Below are positions 56,201-62,279 of a stretch of 64,000 bases of DNA, piece after piece. This DNA comes from Glandiceps talaboti (Eukaryota > Hemichordata > Enteropneusta > Spengelidae). Under the pieces are notes generated by a model. The model saw only the letters and a program-made list of their open reading frames with translations. It did not search any database and was not told the DNA's origin. Position 1 is the stretch's first letter; every line of letters starts with the position of its first letter. Position numbers and translations under genes: made by a program. Location: assembly GCF_964340395.1 (NCBI RefSeq), contig NC_135551.1, positions 32,241,455-32,305,454 on the forward strand, in the 5' to 3' direction.

Positions 56201-57276
56201 ATTTTGTCGTAAAAATCATAGCATTCAAATACTACCAATAAAGATTGTATTTAAGGGCAGATTAGTTAATAAACAATACATATGAATTACCTTTTCTGTT
56301 TGGCGAAATTTCTATATCACTAGAACAATTTTTTGGAAGGTAAGTAAAGGAACACTGGTTGCTGGTTGACATACCAACTACCAGCTTTGTAGACGCATGA
56401 TGCACTAGCTTTTGGTGGAATTGTACATAATCGTAATTTAACAATGTATTTCAGAATTGAGCCAGTGTATTTTATCAATAAACTAATTATTATTAACATC
56501 ATTGATGTTTTATGTTAAATATCCATTTAAAAAAAGTAGTGAACATGTGACATATACTAATACTCTAAACAGTGCAAAAATGGCCGCCATTGAAGGCAGC
56601 GGTGTATATCACTGATGCATAGGAGCTTGCTCAGTACCCCTGTTACCTTGTTGAGAGAGAACACAGAAATTACAATAAGTCTTAGTTTCACTCTTACTTT
56701 GATGAGGGAGAAAATAGAAAAGACAAGATAAGAGGGCTCAGTTTCCCTATTATCTTGTTCAGGGAGAACAGGAATTACAAGAGGGCTCAGTTTCACTGTT
56801 ACCTTTTCAGGGAGAACACAGAAATTACAAGAGGGCTCAGTTTCCCCAAGGAGAACACAGAATTACAAGAGGGCTCAGTTTCACTGTTACCTTTTCAGGG
56901 AGAACACAGAATTACAAAAGGGCTCTGTTTCACTTTTACCTTGTTCAAGGAGAACACAGAATTACAAGAGGGCTCAGTTTCCCCAAGGAGAACACAGAAT
57001 TACAAGAGGGCTCAGTATCCCTGTTACCTTTTCAGGGAGAACACAGAAATTACAAGAGGGCTCAGTTTCCCCAAGGAGAACACAGAATTACAAGAGGGCT
57101 CAGTTTCACTGTTACCTTTTCAGGGAGAATACAGAAATGACAAGGAGCTAAATGACTTGTTCACTTTGTTTAAGGAGATGTTGATTATTGTCTATTTACT
57201 TTTTGCACAGATGGGTTCATACCAAGAAAGAAGACGACCAGTACCACAATACTTGAAGAGCACACATCAGGACTGA
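35868..57276 (+). CDS. RABL3: Rab-like protein 3 (small GTPase), eight coding exons
   Basis: Exons 35868-35919, 40740-40831, 46108-46225, 47474-47585, 50547-50697, 50947-51018, 55392-55430 and 57211-57276 all have GT/AG borders. They join without frame error to 233 residues (human about 236). RABL3 is an atypical Rab-family GTPase that lacks the C-terminal prenylation cysteines. Published work links it to lymphoid development and RAS prenylation. Visible motifs are the P-loop GDSGVGKS (residues 15-22), switch II region WDVGG (67-71), [10 protein letters not shown] in exon 4, and GTKMDQ (145-150, guanine specificity). [16 protein letters not shown] is in exon 6. The first intron splits the P-loop between Gly18 and Val19. 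The C-terminus ([11 protein letters not shown]) has no prenylation motif. Introns are large and repeat-filled. AATAAA lies at 57580-57585. A second exon-7-like sequence is listed separately. Confidence 0.93.
36170..36485. mobile_element. Probable LINE 3'-end fragments in RABL3 intron 1
   Basis: At 36170-36195 a GATAAGATAAGATATAACTT segment reads on the minus strand as a short-repeat LINE tail. At 36425-36485 a plus-strand segment ends GCAATAAAGATTGTTATAAG with repeat-like continuation. No coding part is visible, so the support is weak. Confidence 0.35.
37063..37128 (+). repeat. Solo half of the 52.45 kb MITE in RABL3 intron 1
   Basis: AGTATTCTCCAATATTTTTC, then TTCAGCCAGAAAATATTTGTGACCTA in parts, matches the left arm of the palindromic element at 52455-52605. 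No opposing arm is present nearby. Confidence 0.55.
37228..37362. repeat. 43-bp tandem repeat, three copies
   Basis: Unit TTAGCATTGTTTTTGCTATT, then TTGCCAGCCCGCAGTCACAC and AGG. The copies are almost identical, so the amplification is recent. Confidence 0.9.
37562..37590. repeat. Perfect palindrome of the TCTCAGACCACTATA family, copy 1
   Basis: TCTCAGACCACTATATAGTG, continuing with GTCTGAGA, is self-complementary over 28 bases. The same 14-base arm recurs at 37900-37925 and as a single half at about 39279-39297. Confidence 0.85.
37899..37926. repeat. Perfect palindrome of the TCTCAGACCACTATA family, copy 2
   Basis: ATCTCAGACCACTATAGTGG with TCTGAGAT closing it, two bases shorter at the centre than copy 1. 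These look like fused terminal inverted repeats of a small MITE. Confidence 0.85.
40240..40582 (+). repeat. About 110-bp tandem repeat, about three copies (RABL3 intron 1)
   Basis: Units contain GTATGCAAATAT, CAACAAGAC, ATGCCCATAGCAACA, GCCAAATG.TG and then AATAAACATTCAAAA. The same family recurs in the same orientation at 60170-60600. Confidence 0.8.
40740..40831 (+). CDS. RABL3: RABL3 exon 2
   Basis: Residues 18-48 ([15 protein letters not shown] to SVDIK). It completes the P-loop (GKS). The acceptor is TTTGTAG and the donor AAG|GTAAAT (phase 0). Confidence 0.92.
40918..41307. repeat. Compound microsatellite (TG)n-(TTTGTG)n-(TG)n-(TGTC)n
   Basis: About ten TTTGTG hexamers at about 40980-41045, mixed TGTC/TGTG/TTTG to 41250, then (TGTC)n to about 41303. 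The long Cys/Val and Phe/Val open frames on three frames are repeat artefacts. It begins 87 bp after RABL3 exon 2. Confidence 0.95.
41600..44225 (+). pseudogene. CR1/L2-type LINE relic, reverse-transcriptase core deleted
   Basis: An APE-type non-LTR retrotransposon reading plus, inside RABL3 intron 2. Coding traces in order are a basic [12 protein letters not shown] segment (about 41880-41915), then [13 protein letters not shown], then [12 protein letters not shown] (endonuclease N-terminal part). An open stretch at 42214-42918 follows with the GRS/GKSDH(S)S endonuclease motif and [10 protein letters not shown]. Then comes [18 protein letters not shown] (reverse-transcriptase start, about 43330-43395), [19 protein letters not shown] (to about 43505), then directly [20 protein letters not shown] (from about 43558). 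The catalytic YxDD block is missing. The C-terminal [12 protein letters not shown] and [12 protein letters not shown] are present with frameshifts. The 3' end is GCAAATAAAG(TTA)n. The 5' limit near 41420-41600 is uncertain. Confidence 0.88.
44183..44223 (+). repeat. (TTA)n tail of the LINE
   Basis: About nine TTA/ATT units follow CAAATAAAG and end the element. Confidence 0.85.
44940..45070 (+). repeat. Dispersed DR1-bearing repeat in RABL3 intron 2
   Basis: CTCAAAAACGTTAATACATG, then GAAGTGTCTACCCCTATAT, ending with a perfect TGACCTTTGACCT at 45026-45038. Same family as 29500-29890. Confidence 0.6.
46108..46225 (+). CDS. RABL3: RABL3 exon 3
   Basis: Residues 49-87 plus one base ([25 protein letters not shown]). 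It contains the WDVGG switch II motif, in which the usual Rab glutamine after the glycines is replaced by serine (GGS). The donor is G|GTAAGT. Confidence 0.92.
46525..47243. repeat. 38-bp minisatellite, about 19 copies (RABL3 intron 3)
   Basis: Unit CAGTAGATATAACTTACTGC followed by TCTATCAGTAACACCATA. Variants are ACAACG for ATAACT and TCCATC for TCTATC, and the TCC form is concentrated in the 3' half. It ends 230 bp before exon 4. Confidence 0.97.
47360..47388. repeat. Inverted single copy of the 38-bp minisatellite unit
   Basis: GATAGAGCAGTAAGTTATAT and then CTACTGTA is the exact reverse complement of the minisatellite core. It lies between the array and RABL3 exon 4 and could pair with any array unit in the transcript. 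Confidence 0.85.
47474..47585 (+). CDS. RABL3: RABL3 exon 4
   Basis: Residues 88-124 plus two bases ([20 protein letters not shown]). The acceptor is CTTTCAG. The donor is AG|GTCAGT. Confidence 0.92.
47905..48365. repeat. Dispersed repeat (TTCACCCTCATATCTC family) in RABL3 intron 4
   Basis: Two related units (about 47915-48070 and 48085-48230) share GTTCACCCTCATATCTCTG, CAACCAAAC.TGGT, CAAAGGTAACATG and GGCAGCCATATT. Further copies are at 49560-49745 and, weaker, at 38500-38610. At 48250-48360 it joins a DR1-family block (GACATTGACCTGTGACTTG, imperfect). Confidence 0.65.
48905..49345 (+). pseudogene. LINE 3' fragment (jockey/CR1-type) with (AATG)n tail
   Basis: The frame from about 48905 reads [19 protein letters not shown] and then [12 protein letters not shown] (to about 49021), the typical C-terminal end after the reverse-transcriptase domain. 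A 300-bp untranslated region with GGAGCCAAACTCGATTAGCG follows, and the end is GCAATAAAATGAATGAATG. It is a 5'-truncated insertion in RABL3 intron 4. Confidence 0.75.
49346..49990 (+). repeat. Two dispersed repeat families and poly-C tract
   Basis: A DR1-family block with perfect TGACCTTTGACCT at 49426-49438 is followed by the CACCCTCATATCTC family (49560-49745). A partial DR1-like CTTGACCTTTGAATTTGAC lies at about 49810. A C-run is at 49985-50000. Confidence 0.6.
50547..50697 (+). CDS. RABL3: RABL3 exon 5
   Basis: Residues 125-175 ([24 protein letters not shown] to GADEIN). It contains the TKMD guanine-base motif. The donor AAT|GTAGTG is non-ideal, but it is the site that keeps the family reading frame into exon 6. 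Confidence 0.9.
50947..51018 (+). CDS. RABL3: RABL3 exon 6
   Basis: Residues 176-199 ([20 protein letters not shown], then FFDK), phase 0 at both ends. The donor is AAG|GTAAGA. Confidence 0.92.
51704..51790 (+). CDS. RABL3: RABL3 alternative exon 7a (duplicate of exon 7; possible short terminal exon)
   Basis: After a strong pyrimidine tract and CTAG at 51700-51703, the phase-0 frame reads [17 protein letters not shown], parallel to exon 7b ([13 protein letters not shown]). There are two possible fates. It could splice out at AAG|GTCTGT (51754), giving a 17-codon exon mutually exclusive with 7b. Alternatively it could continue to the TGA at 51788-51790 and use AATAAA at 52018-52023. That signal is followed by a GT-rich stretch (TGTGGTCTGTGGTG), a typical cleavage-site context. 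The second option would give a protein of about 227 residues with a different tail. It could also be a dead duplicate. Confidence 0.5.
   Translation: MIHRRFYSCTPKESPSKVCPNVTYFYLS
52018..52023 (+). terminator. Candidate poly(A) signal of the short RABL3 isoform
   Basis: AATAAA lies 228 bases after the exon 7a stop codon, with a T/GT-rich element at about 52036-52065. Confidence 0.4.
52455..52605. mobile_element. Small palindromic MITE, likely TA target (RABL3 intron 6)
   Basis: The left arm TTATTCCCCAATGTTTTTC, then TTCAGCCA, and the right arm TGGCTGAATGAAAACAAATA, then TTGGGGAATAA, are inverted. The inner parts (ACCTAAGGG / CCCTTAGGT) also pair. TA on both ends suggests a mariner- or Harbinger-like target preference. 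Size about 150 bp, no coding capacity. Confidence 0.7.
52672..52812. repeat. About 68-bp tandem duplication
   Basis: Two copies of TTTTGAGCACTGCAATCA, then GAAGACACAGGTTGTCATGA and CATAGAATGACCATATA. A reverse-orientation relative (GGTCATTCTACGTCATGACA) is in intron 1 at about 36970-37020, so this belongs to a dispersed family. Confidence 0.75.
54150..54768. repeat. 62-bp minisatellite, about 10 copies (RABL3 intron 6)
   Basis: Unit GGGGGTTTAAGTTGATCATG, then TCAAAGTATTTCTCAATAAG, then TTAAGTTCTACCAAATAAAT and CA. The second copy lacks about 10 bases. It lies 620 bp upstream of exon 7b. Confidence 0.97.
55392..55430 (+). CDS. RABL3: RABL3 exon 7b (canonical)
   Basis: Thirteen codons, [13 protein letters not shown], the same length and pattern as the vertebrate segment, phase 0 at both ends (ACTAG| and CAG|GTAAAT). 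Confidence 0.88.
55733..55918. repeat. About 53-bp tandem repeat, about 3.5 copies (RABL3 intron 7)
   Basis: Unit GGGCTCAGTGCCCTGTTTTC, then ATGTTCAGAGAGTACAGAGA with a TATATACATGTA extension in some copies. It is clearly related to the array at 56640-57140. Confidence 0.9.
56640..57140. repeat. Diverged tandem array, GGGCTCAGTTTCCC unit (RABL3 intron 7)
   Basis: Units of about 33-50 bp consist of GAGGGCTCAGTTTC, an optional CCTGTTACCTTTTCA block, and GGGAGAACACAGAAATTACAA. Long and short units alternate. The array leaves an open frame (56755 onward) in phase with RABL3 exon 8. Confidence 0.9.
57211..57276 (+). CDS. RABL3: RABL3 exon 8 (last coding)
   Basis: Residues 213-233 ([20 protein letters not shown], then D) and TGA. 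The acceptor is TTGCACAG. It matches the vertebrate C-terminus in length, with the conserved LKS.H.D ending. Confidence 0.9.
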   Translation: MGSYQERRRPVPQYLKSTHQD

Positions 57277-57290
57277 AATCAACTGTCATT

Positions 57291-57943
57291 GGATTCACAT
57301 CCTGACAACTTCTATCAAACTTTCTTTTTAGGTTAAAAAAAAGTCATGGTATTTTGGGAATGTATTATTATATTCTGACTACATAATCTGTATTTACCAA
57401 AGGTTATATTTCAATTTCATAGTAGATGTACAAGTTTTAAAATAGTCTTTTTATCTATCTGTCTATGGATCACATACATCATTGCATGATTTATATAAAG
57501 ACTGCAATATGATTACAAACTCATGTTAATTCATTGTTACATTCAACAGAATCTGTATTCTAGTAAATGCAGGATGGTGAATAAAGGATATTACTATTCA
57601 TATATTACACTCTATGACATCTGTTTCTATTCTTTCTATTATAAAGATATTATATTGTAGGTAAGTGTCAAACCACAGGGCCCAGGAGGAATAAATGTTT
57701 ATGATTTTCCCGATTTTTGATATTATTTTCGTAGTTTTCTCTGTATTTCAAATAATAATGCCATTAGATTCACATCCTGACAACTTCCATTAAACTTTCT
57801 TTTTAGGTTAAAAAAAAAGTCATGGCAATTTTGGGAATGTATTATTATATTCTTACTTTATAATCTGTATCTACCAAAGGTTATATTTCAATTTTCATAG
57901 TAGATGTACAAGTTTTAAAATAGTCTTTTTATCTATCTATGTC
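57291..57943. repeat. About 175-bp direct duplication around the RABL3 3' end
   Basis: 57291-57466 (from ATTCACATCCTGACAACTTC to TCTTTTTATCTATCT) is repeated at 57768-57943 with few changes. The copies are about 478 bp apart and the AATAAA signal lies between them. Confidence 0.85.
57580..57585 (+). terminator. Poly(A) signal of RABL3
   Basis: AATAAA about 304 bases after the stop codon, the first canonical signal downstream of exon 8. Confidence 0.55.
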
Positions 57944-58316
57944 TTATCATATCTATAATATCTTATCACACCAAATGAGCCCTCAAATATGCACCAACAA
58001 GGACCTTGGTATTGCATATTTGAGTGTTTGTTGGGTGTGATAATCACCCAGTAGATAAAGAGATTTCTCAGTATCTGATCCCTGCTAATTATGAGATTAG
58101 GGGTGTTTTAATTTAGATAAGAGGAGAAGAATGGACAAGATGTCTTTATTTAGTCAATAAAGAGAGAATTATAGATAGCTGAAAGAGAGAAAAGTAGCCA
58201 GGGAAAGAAGGAAATGAAGTTCTAAATCACCACAAAAATCAATCAGTCAATTGATCAATTATCACACACAAAATAAGTTTTATTTCCCCACAAAAATTAA
58301 TCATTCAATGAGTCAA
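57944..58316. other. No gene seen
   Basis: AT-rich sequence with TCAATCA-type short repeats near 58235-58320. Confidence 0.4.
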
Positions 58317-58324
58317 TCATTCAA

Positions 58325-59122
58325 CAGGGTTCATACATTTAGAATAAAAAAAATTCTGGGGCTTTCCAGGGATTTTTCGTCAGTTTTCCAGGGGTATTCG
58401 CATTGATTTCGGTTATTTCCAGGGGTGTTGACCATCAAAAGACAGCTAATTCTCTTGCCAAATATCGCGATTTCTCAACTTGATAATTTAGGAATGTTAC
58501 TGTACTGATAATCATAAAAGAGTAGTTATTGGAACATTGTAATACAAATTTCAATTATTGACAATATAAATGTCAAAACCATACTTCCACAACCCAGAAA
58601 TTCAACTGCACTATGTCATCAGTGGTTCATACGCCATGTATGTTGAACTTTCAAATAATGTAACAATTTCTAGGGGTACAGTGATGCCTTGATACTCGTT
58701 ACAATGTTATGATAATCATGCTAACAGACCTACTGTTACAATATTGCAATGCATGGCTATGATATGTCGCCGATATGAAGACTGAAGTACGGTAGCAATA
58801 TACATAGTATGCAAGATCAAAACAAACATGACGGCAGGGAGTGAACTGTATACGCATGTTAAATGGGTGAAGTATCTCATGGAATGATCGTTTGACTGTC
58901 TGGGTTAGTGAGAATTTTGATTCACCAGCATGGCAAAAGAGTTTGAAATTAGTTTTGCCATTTCACATTTAGGAGTGTTTTGAATCGTTTGAATGGGTAG
59001 CTAGAGCACAGAAATGTCAATTGATTGCACTCATTTTCCAGGGGTAGGGAGCAGTTTTCCAGGGAGGGTTTGAAATTTCAGGGTTTTCCACGGTTTTATT
59101 TTCCAGGACCATGCGAACCCTG
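58325..59122. mobile_element. Non-autonomous hAT-like element (CAGGGTTC ends)
   Basis: It begins CAGGGTTCATA and ends TGCGAACCCTG, inverted ends of the CAGGG type common in hAT elements. TTTTCCAGGG blocks occur several times toward both ends. Flanking octamers TCATTCAA (58317-58324) and TCACTCAA (59124-59131) match at 7 of 8, with one extra T on the right. No transposase frame is present in about 800 bp. Confidence 0.65.
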
Positions 59123-59704
59123 TTCACTCAAATAATCAATAAATTGATCAGTCGATCCATGCTCGCTTAACCCAGTGGCTTCCTCTGACTGCACTAATTA
59201 ATGTAAAGTTCATAAACTCTGATAAGACCATGATAACGACAGGAAATAGGAAAGGACAGTTAGAGGAAATGATGGTTTTGATGGCGCTCTTTAAAAATTT
59301 ATTTGAAATATGGAGAAAAATAATAAAATGCAAGCCTTCAGTCGAAGACATAGCTCCCCAACTTGTATGTTGTATTGTGTAAGATGATTAGCATTTCGGC
59401 AATTTTAACATGGAAATGCTTTGTTGGACATTCCAGGGATGTAAATATTTGTAGTGCTGGGTTTTCAGTATAATTAGCAATAATATTTCGTCATCTTAAA
59501 AGTACAGCTAGAATGTATCCCTTTCTACAATTCACACAATTTTGTTATGCTTGCAAGCCCATGCTACATTATTGCTAGTCATTTCCGCTGCAAACAACTG
59601 TTTATGAGTTCTCTTAGTGTGAAAATTACATTTCATTTGACAAATACTGACAGCGCTGTTGCTCCATGTAGGAAGTAAGATCAAATTTGCTCGCAACTTG
59701 GTCA

Positions 59705-60125
59705 TTCATTTTTAGCACAACCAATTGCCATGATATTTGGTTGGTGTATTACCTTGGGTGTCTAGTTGGGAAATTGTTCAAATCAAAATGTTCTTACCAC
59801 CTGTGTGTGATCTGGGTTAAAAAAATGTGATTTTTTGTCAAAATACTTAAACTCAAAAACTACTGGGCAGATTGGTCTGAAATTTGATGGGAACATTGTT
59901 TAGATTAAGAATTGTTCACGACATCAGTGATATGCAAATTAGGGCTAAAAATGTGTATTTTGGTAAAAAATCTTTAATTCCAAAACTAATCAGCAGATTG
60001 GGCTGAAATTTAATGGGGATGCATATGGGGGTGTATAAATGAAGAAACACTAAGCATTTGATGATTTCATCAGTGATATGCAAATTAGGTGTAAACGTGT
60101 GAATTTGGTCAAAAATTTATATCTC
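59705..60125. repeat. Reverse-orientation copy of the 28.5-29.4 kb repeat family
   Basis: ACCAATTGCCATGATATTTG, GGTGTCTAGTTGGGAAATTG and ATCAGTGATATGCAAATTAG units, the complement of the other array, with three or more units. Confidence 0.75.
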
Positions 60126-60164
60126 AAAAATGTCTTGGTCAATGAGACTGAAACTTTGTGAGAT

Positions 60165-60600
60165 GACACAATTGGCCCTAGCAACCATGACCATGCCCTT
60201 AGCAACAACCAAATGGCAGTATATTTTGGTTAAATAACATCATCTGGAAGGCAAGTGAGTAAACATTCAAAAAATGTATGCAAATAACCCTAGCAACCAT
60301 GACCATGCCCATAGCAACTGCCAAATGGTGGTGCATTTCACAAAGATAACAGGGATTCTTAGACAAGTGAACAAACATTCAAAAGGTGTATGCAAATATG
60401 CCTAGCAACAAGACCACGCCCATGACAACAGCCAAATGATTCCATATATTGGAAAGATAACAGGGATTAATAGACAAATGAATAAACATTCAAAAGATGT
60501 ATGCAAATATACCTAGCAACAAGACCAGGCCTATAGCAGCAGCCACATGATCATGTATATTGCAAAGATAACATCAGAGATTCATAAACAAGTGAACGAA
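60165..60600 (+). repeat. About 110-bp tandem repeat, about four copies
   Basis: Same family as 40240-40582: CCTAGCAACAAGACCA, GCCCATAGCAAC, GCCAAATG, ATAACAGGGATT, AATAAACATTCAAAAG and TATGCAAATAT. Confidence 0.85.
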
Positions 60601-60605
60601 CATTT

Positions 60606-60646
60606 GGGTTAGGGTTAGGGTTAGGGGTTAGGGTTAGGGGTTAGGG
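60606..60646. repeat. Interstitial telomeric repeat tract 1, (TTAGGG)n
   Basis: About six to seven TTAGGG units with two extra-G variants. It is followed by a 65-bp flank that recurs after tract 2. Confidence 0.93.
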
Positions 60647-62160
60647 CATTCATAAGAAAGATGAACATCAGAGATAAACAATCACATGATCTGTATCAAT
60701 GCAATGATTAGTCAAAAACTTTGGACCACTCCCGTTTCGTTGTTTGTGTGAATTTTTGACCAAGTTTGGTGTGTAGGTTTAGTTCGTCTTCCTTAAAAAC
60801 ATATTGAAGCTATTTAATTGAAAATCCTTTTCTTCCATATAAATTAGCATATTCATATGTTACCCAATAGGACCTCTATGCGGTGACCTTTGACCTCGGA
60901 ATTTCATTTGTTGAATGCAAGTAAATATTATACACCTATCCTGAAAGTTTGGTCAAAATATTCAATTGGGAACATGCTAACCTTGGCCTATTTTCAAAAA
61001 ATCGCACCACCTAATGGTGAGATCGTCCAATCCAGGCTTGGGGTTTGGGGGAATGTTAGAAAAATCGTCCCTGTTTCATTATTTTTGCGAATTTTTCGAC
61101 CAAATTTGGTGATTGGGTGTATATAAAATTGACATGTTTGATAACATATTGGGCAATTTTTAATAATTTTTTTCTTTAAATTTTTGATTTTTTTTTAGTT
61201 TTACCAATTTTCCTCCAATTTCTAAAAACTTTATATTTTTTGGAAACACATAATATGAACTTTTAGAAAATATACAGTTCGTGTATATAAATGCGTCTTT
61301 TTTACTTTTATTTGTAAATATTGAAAAAAAAATCATGAAATAAGCGCTAAATTGAGCACTGGCTCTCACTACTTTGACCTTTGACCTTTGACCCCCAATT
61401 TCAGTGTCAGGTAGATAGGTTAGTTGGCAATGTAATTTGAAAATTTCATAAAGATACATTAACAATAAAGTACATTTGTGAAGCCCCATCTTGGGTATTG
61501 GACATTGCCAAAGTCATCAAAAGAAGAGTAATTTTTTACCTGAATATTGCCACTAGGGGGCGCGATTTTATTTGAAAACAGGCTAATTTTTGTACCTTCC
61601 TGATTGAATTTTTTGACCCAATCTTAAGGATAGATGTATAAAATTTACTTGCAATGGTCGAATGAAAATAGGGGGTCAAAGGTCATCATACTGTGGGCAA
61701 TATGTGTATGCGTTAATTTATCTAAAGAGAAATGAATTTAGGTTTAATGCCATCAATATATTGCTATGTACACTAAATGGTACCTGCTCAACCAAATTTG
61801 GTCGAAAAATAATGAGAAATGAGTGTTTTTTCTAAGTTGTCAATATTGTCAAAATAAACGTGGCCACTGAGGGCGCTCTTTGCTTTTGAATTAAATTTTT
61901 TTTCCTGCTAGTATTTTTTGACCAAATTTTCAGAATAGGTGTATATTAATAACCTTGACTCATGTTATAAATCACATGTCTCAATTACAAGTGGAAGTAT
62001 GTTTGTTTGACGGGGGGTTTTTTTGCTATTAGATTAACATCGGGAAAAACTGTCCTGAATTGTAAAAGGCATTTATCTATATAAATTCACCATTTTATTG
62101 TCTTGAACTACTCTTATTAATCACAAGGACTAATGTCATAAATTGCATGACACAATGATT
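60647..62160. other. Intergenic, degenerate repeats, no gene seen
   Basis: Several diverged phrases of the type TTTTTGACCAAATTTGGTG and TAGGTGTATA recur (about 60750, 60930-60960, 61090-61125, 61600-61645, 61905-61940), suggesting an old tandem family of about 300 bp. Perfect DR1 motifs lie at 60884-60896 and 61375-61387, the latter overlapping a third half-site. Confidence 0.5.
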
Positions 62161-62210
62161 GGTTAGGGTTAGGGTTAGGGTTAGGGTTAGGGTTGGTTAG
62201 GGTTAGGGCA
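62161..62210. repeat. Interstitial telomeric repeat tract 2, (TTAGGG)n
   Basis: About seven units with one GGTTGG interruption. The following flank (62215-62278, GAAAGATGAACATCAGAGAT and onward) is about 90% identical to the flank of tract 1. Confidence 0.93.
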
Positions 62211-62279
62211 CTGGCTTCATACGAAAGATGAACATCAGAGATGAACAATCACATCATCTGTATCAATGCAATGATTGGT

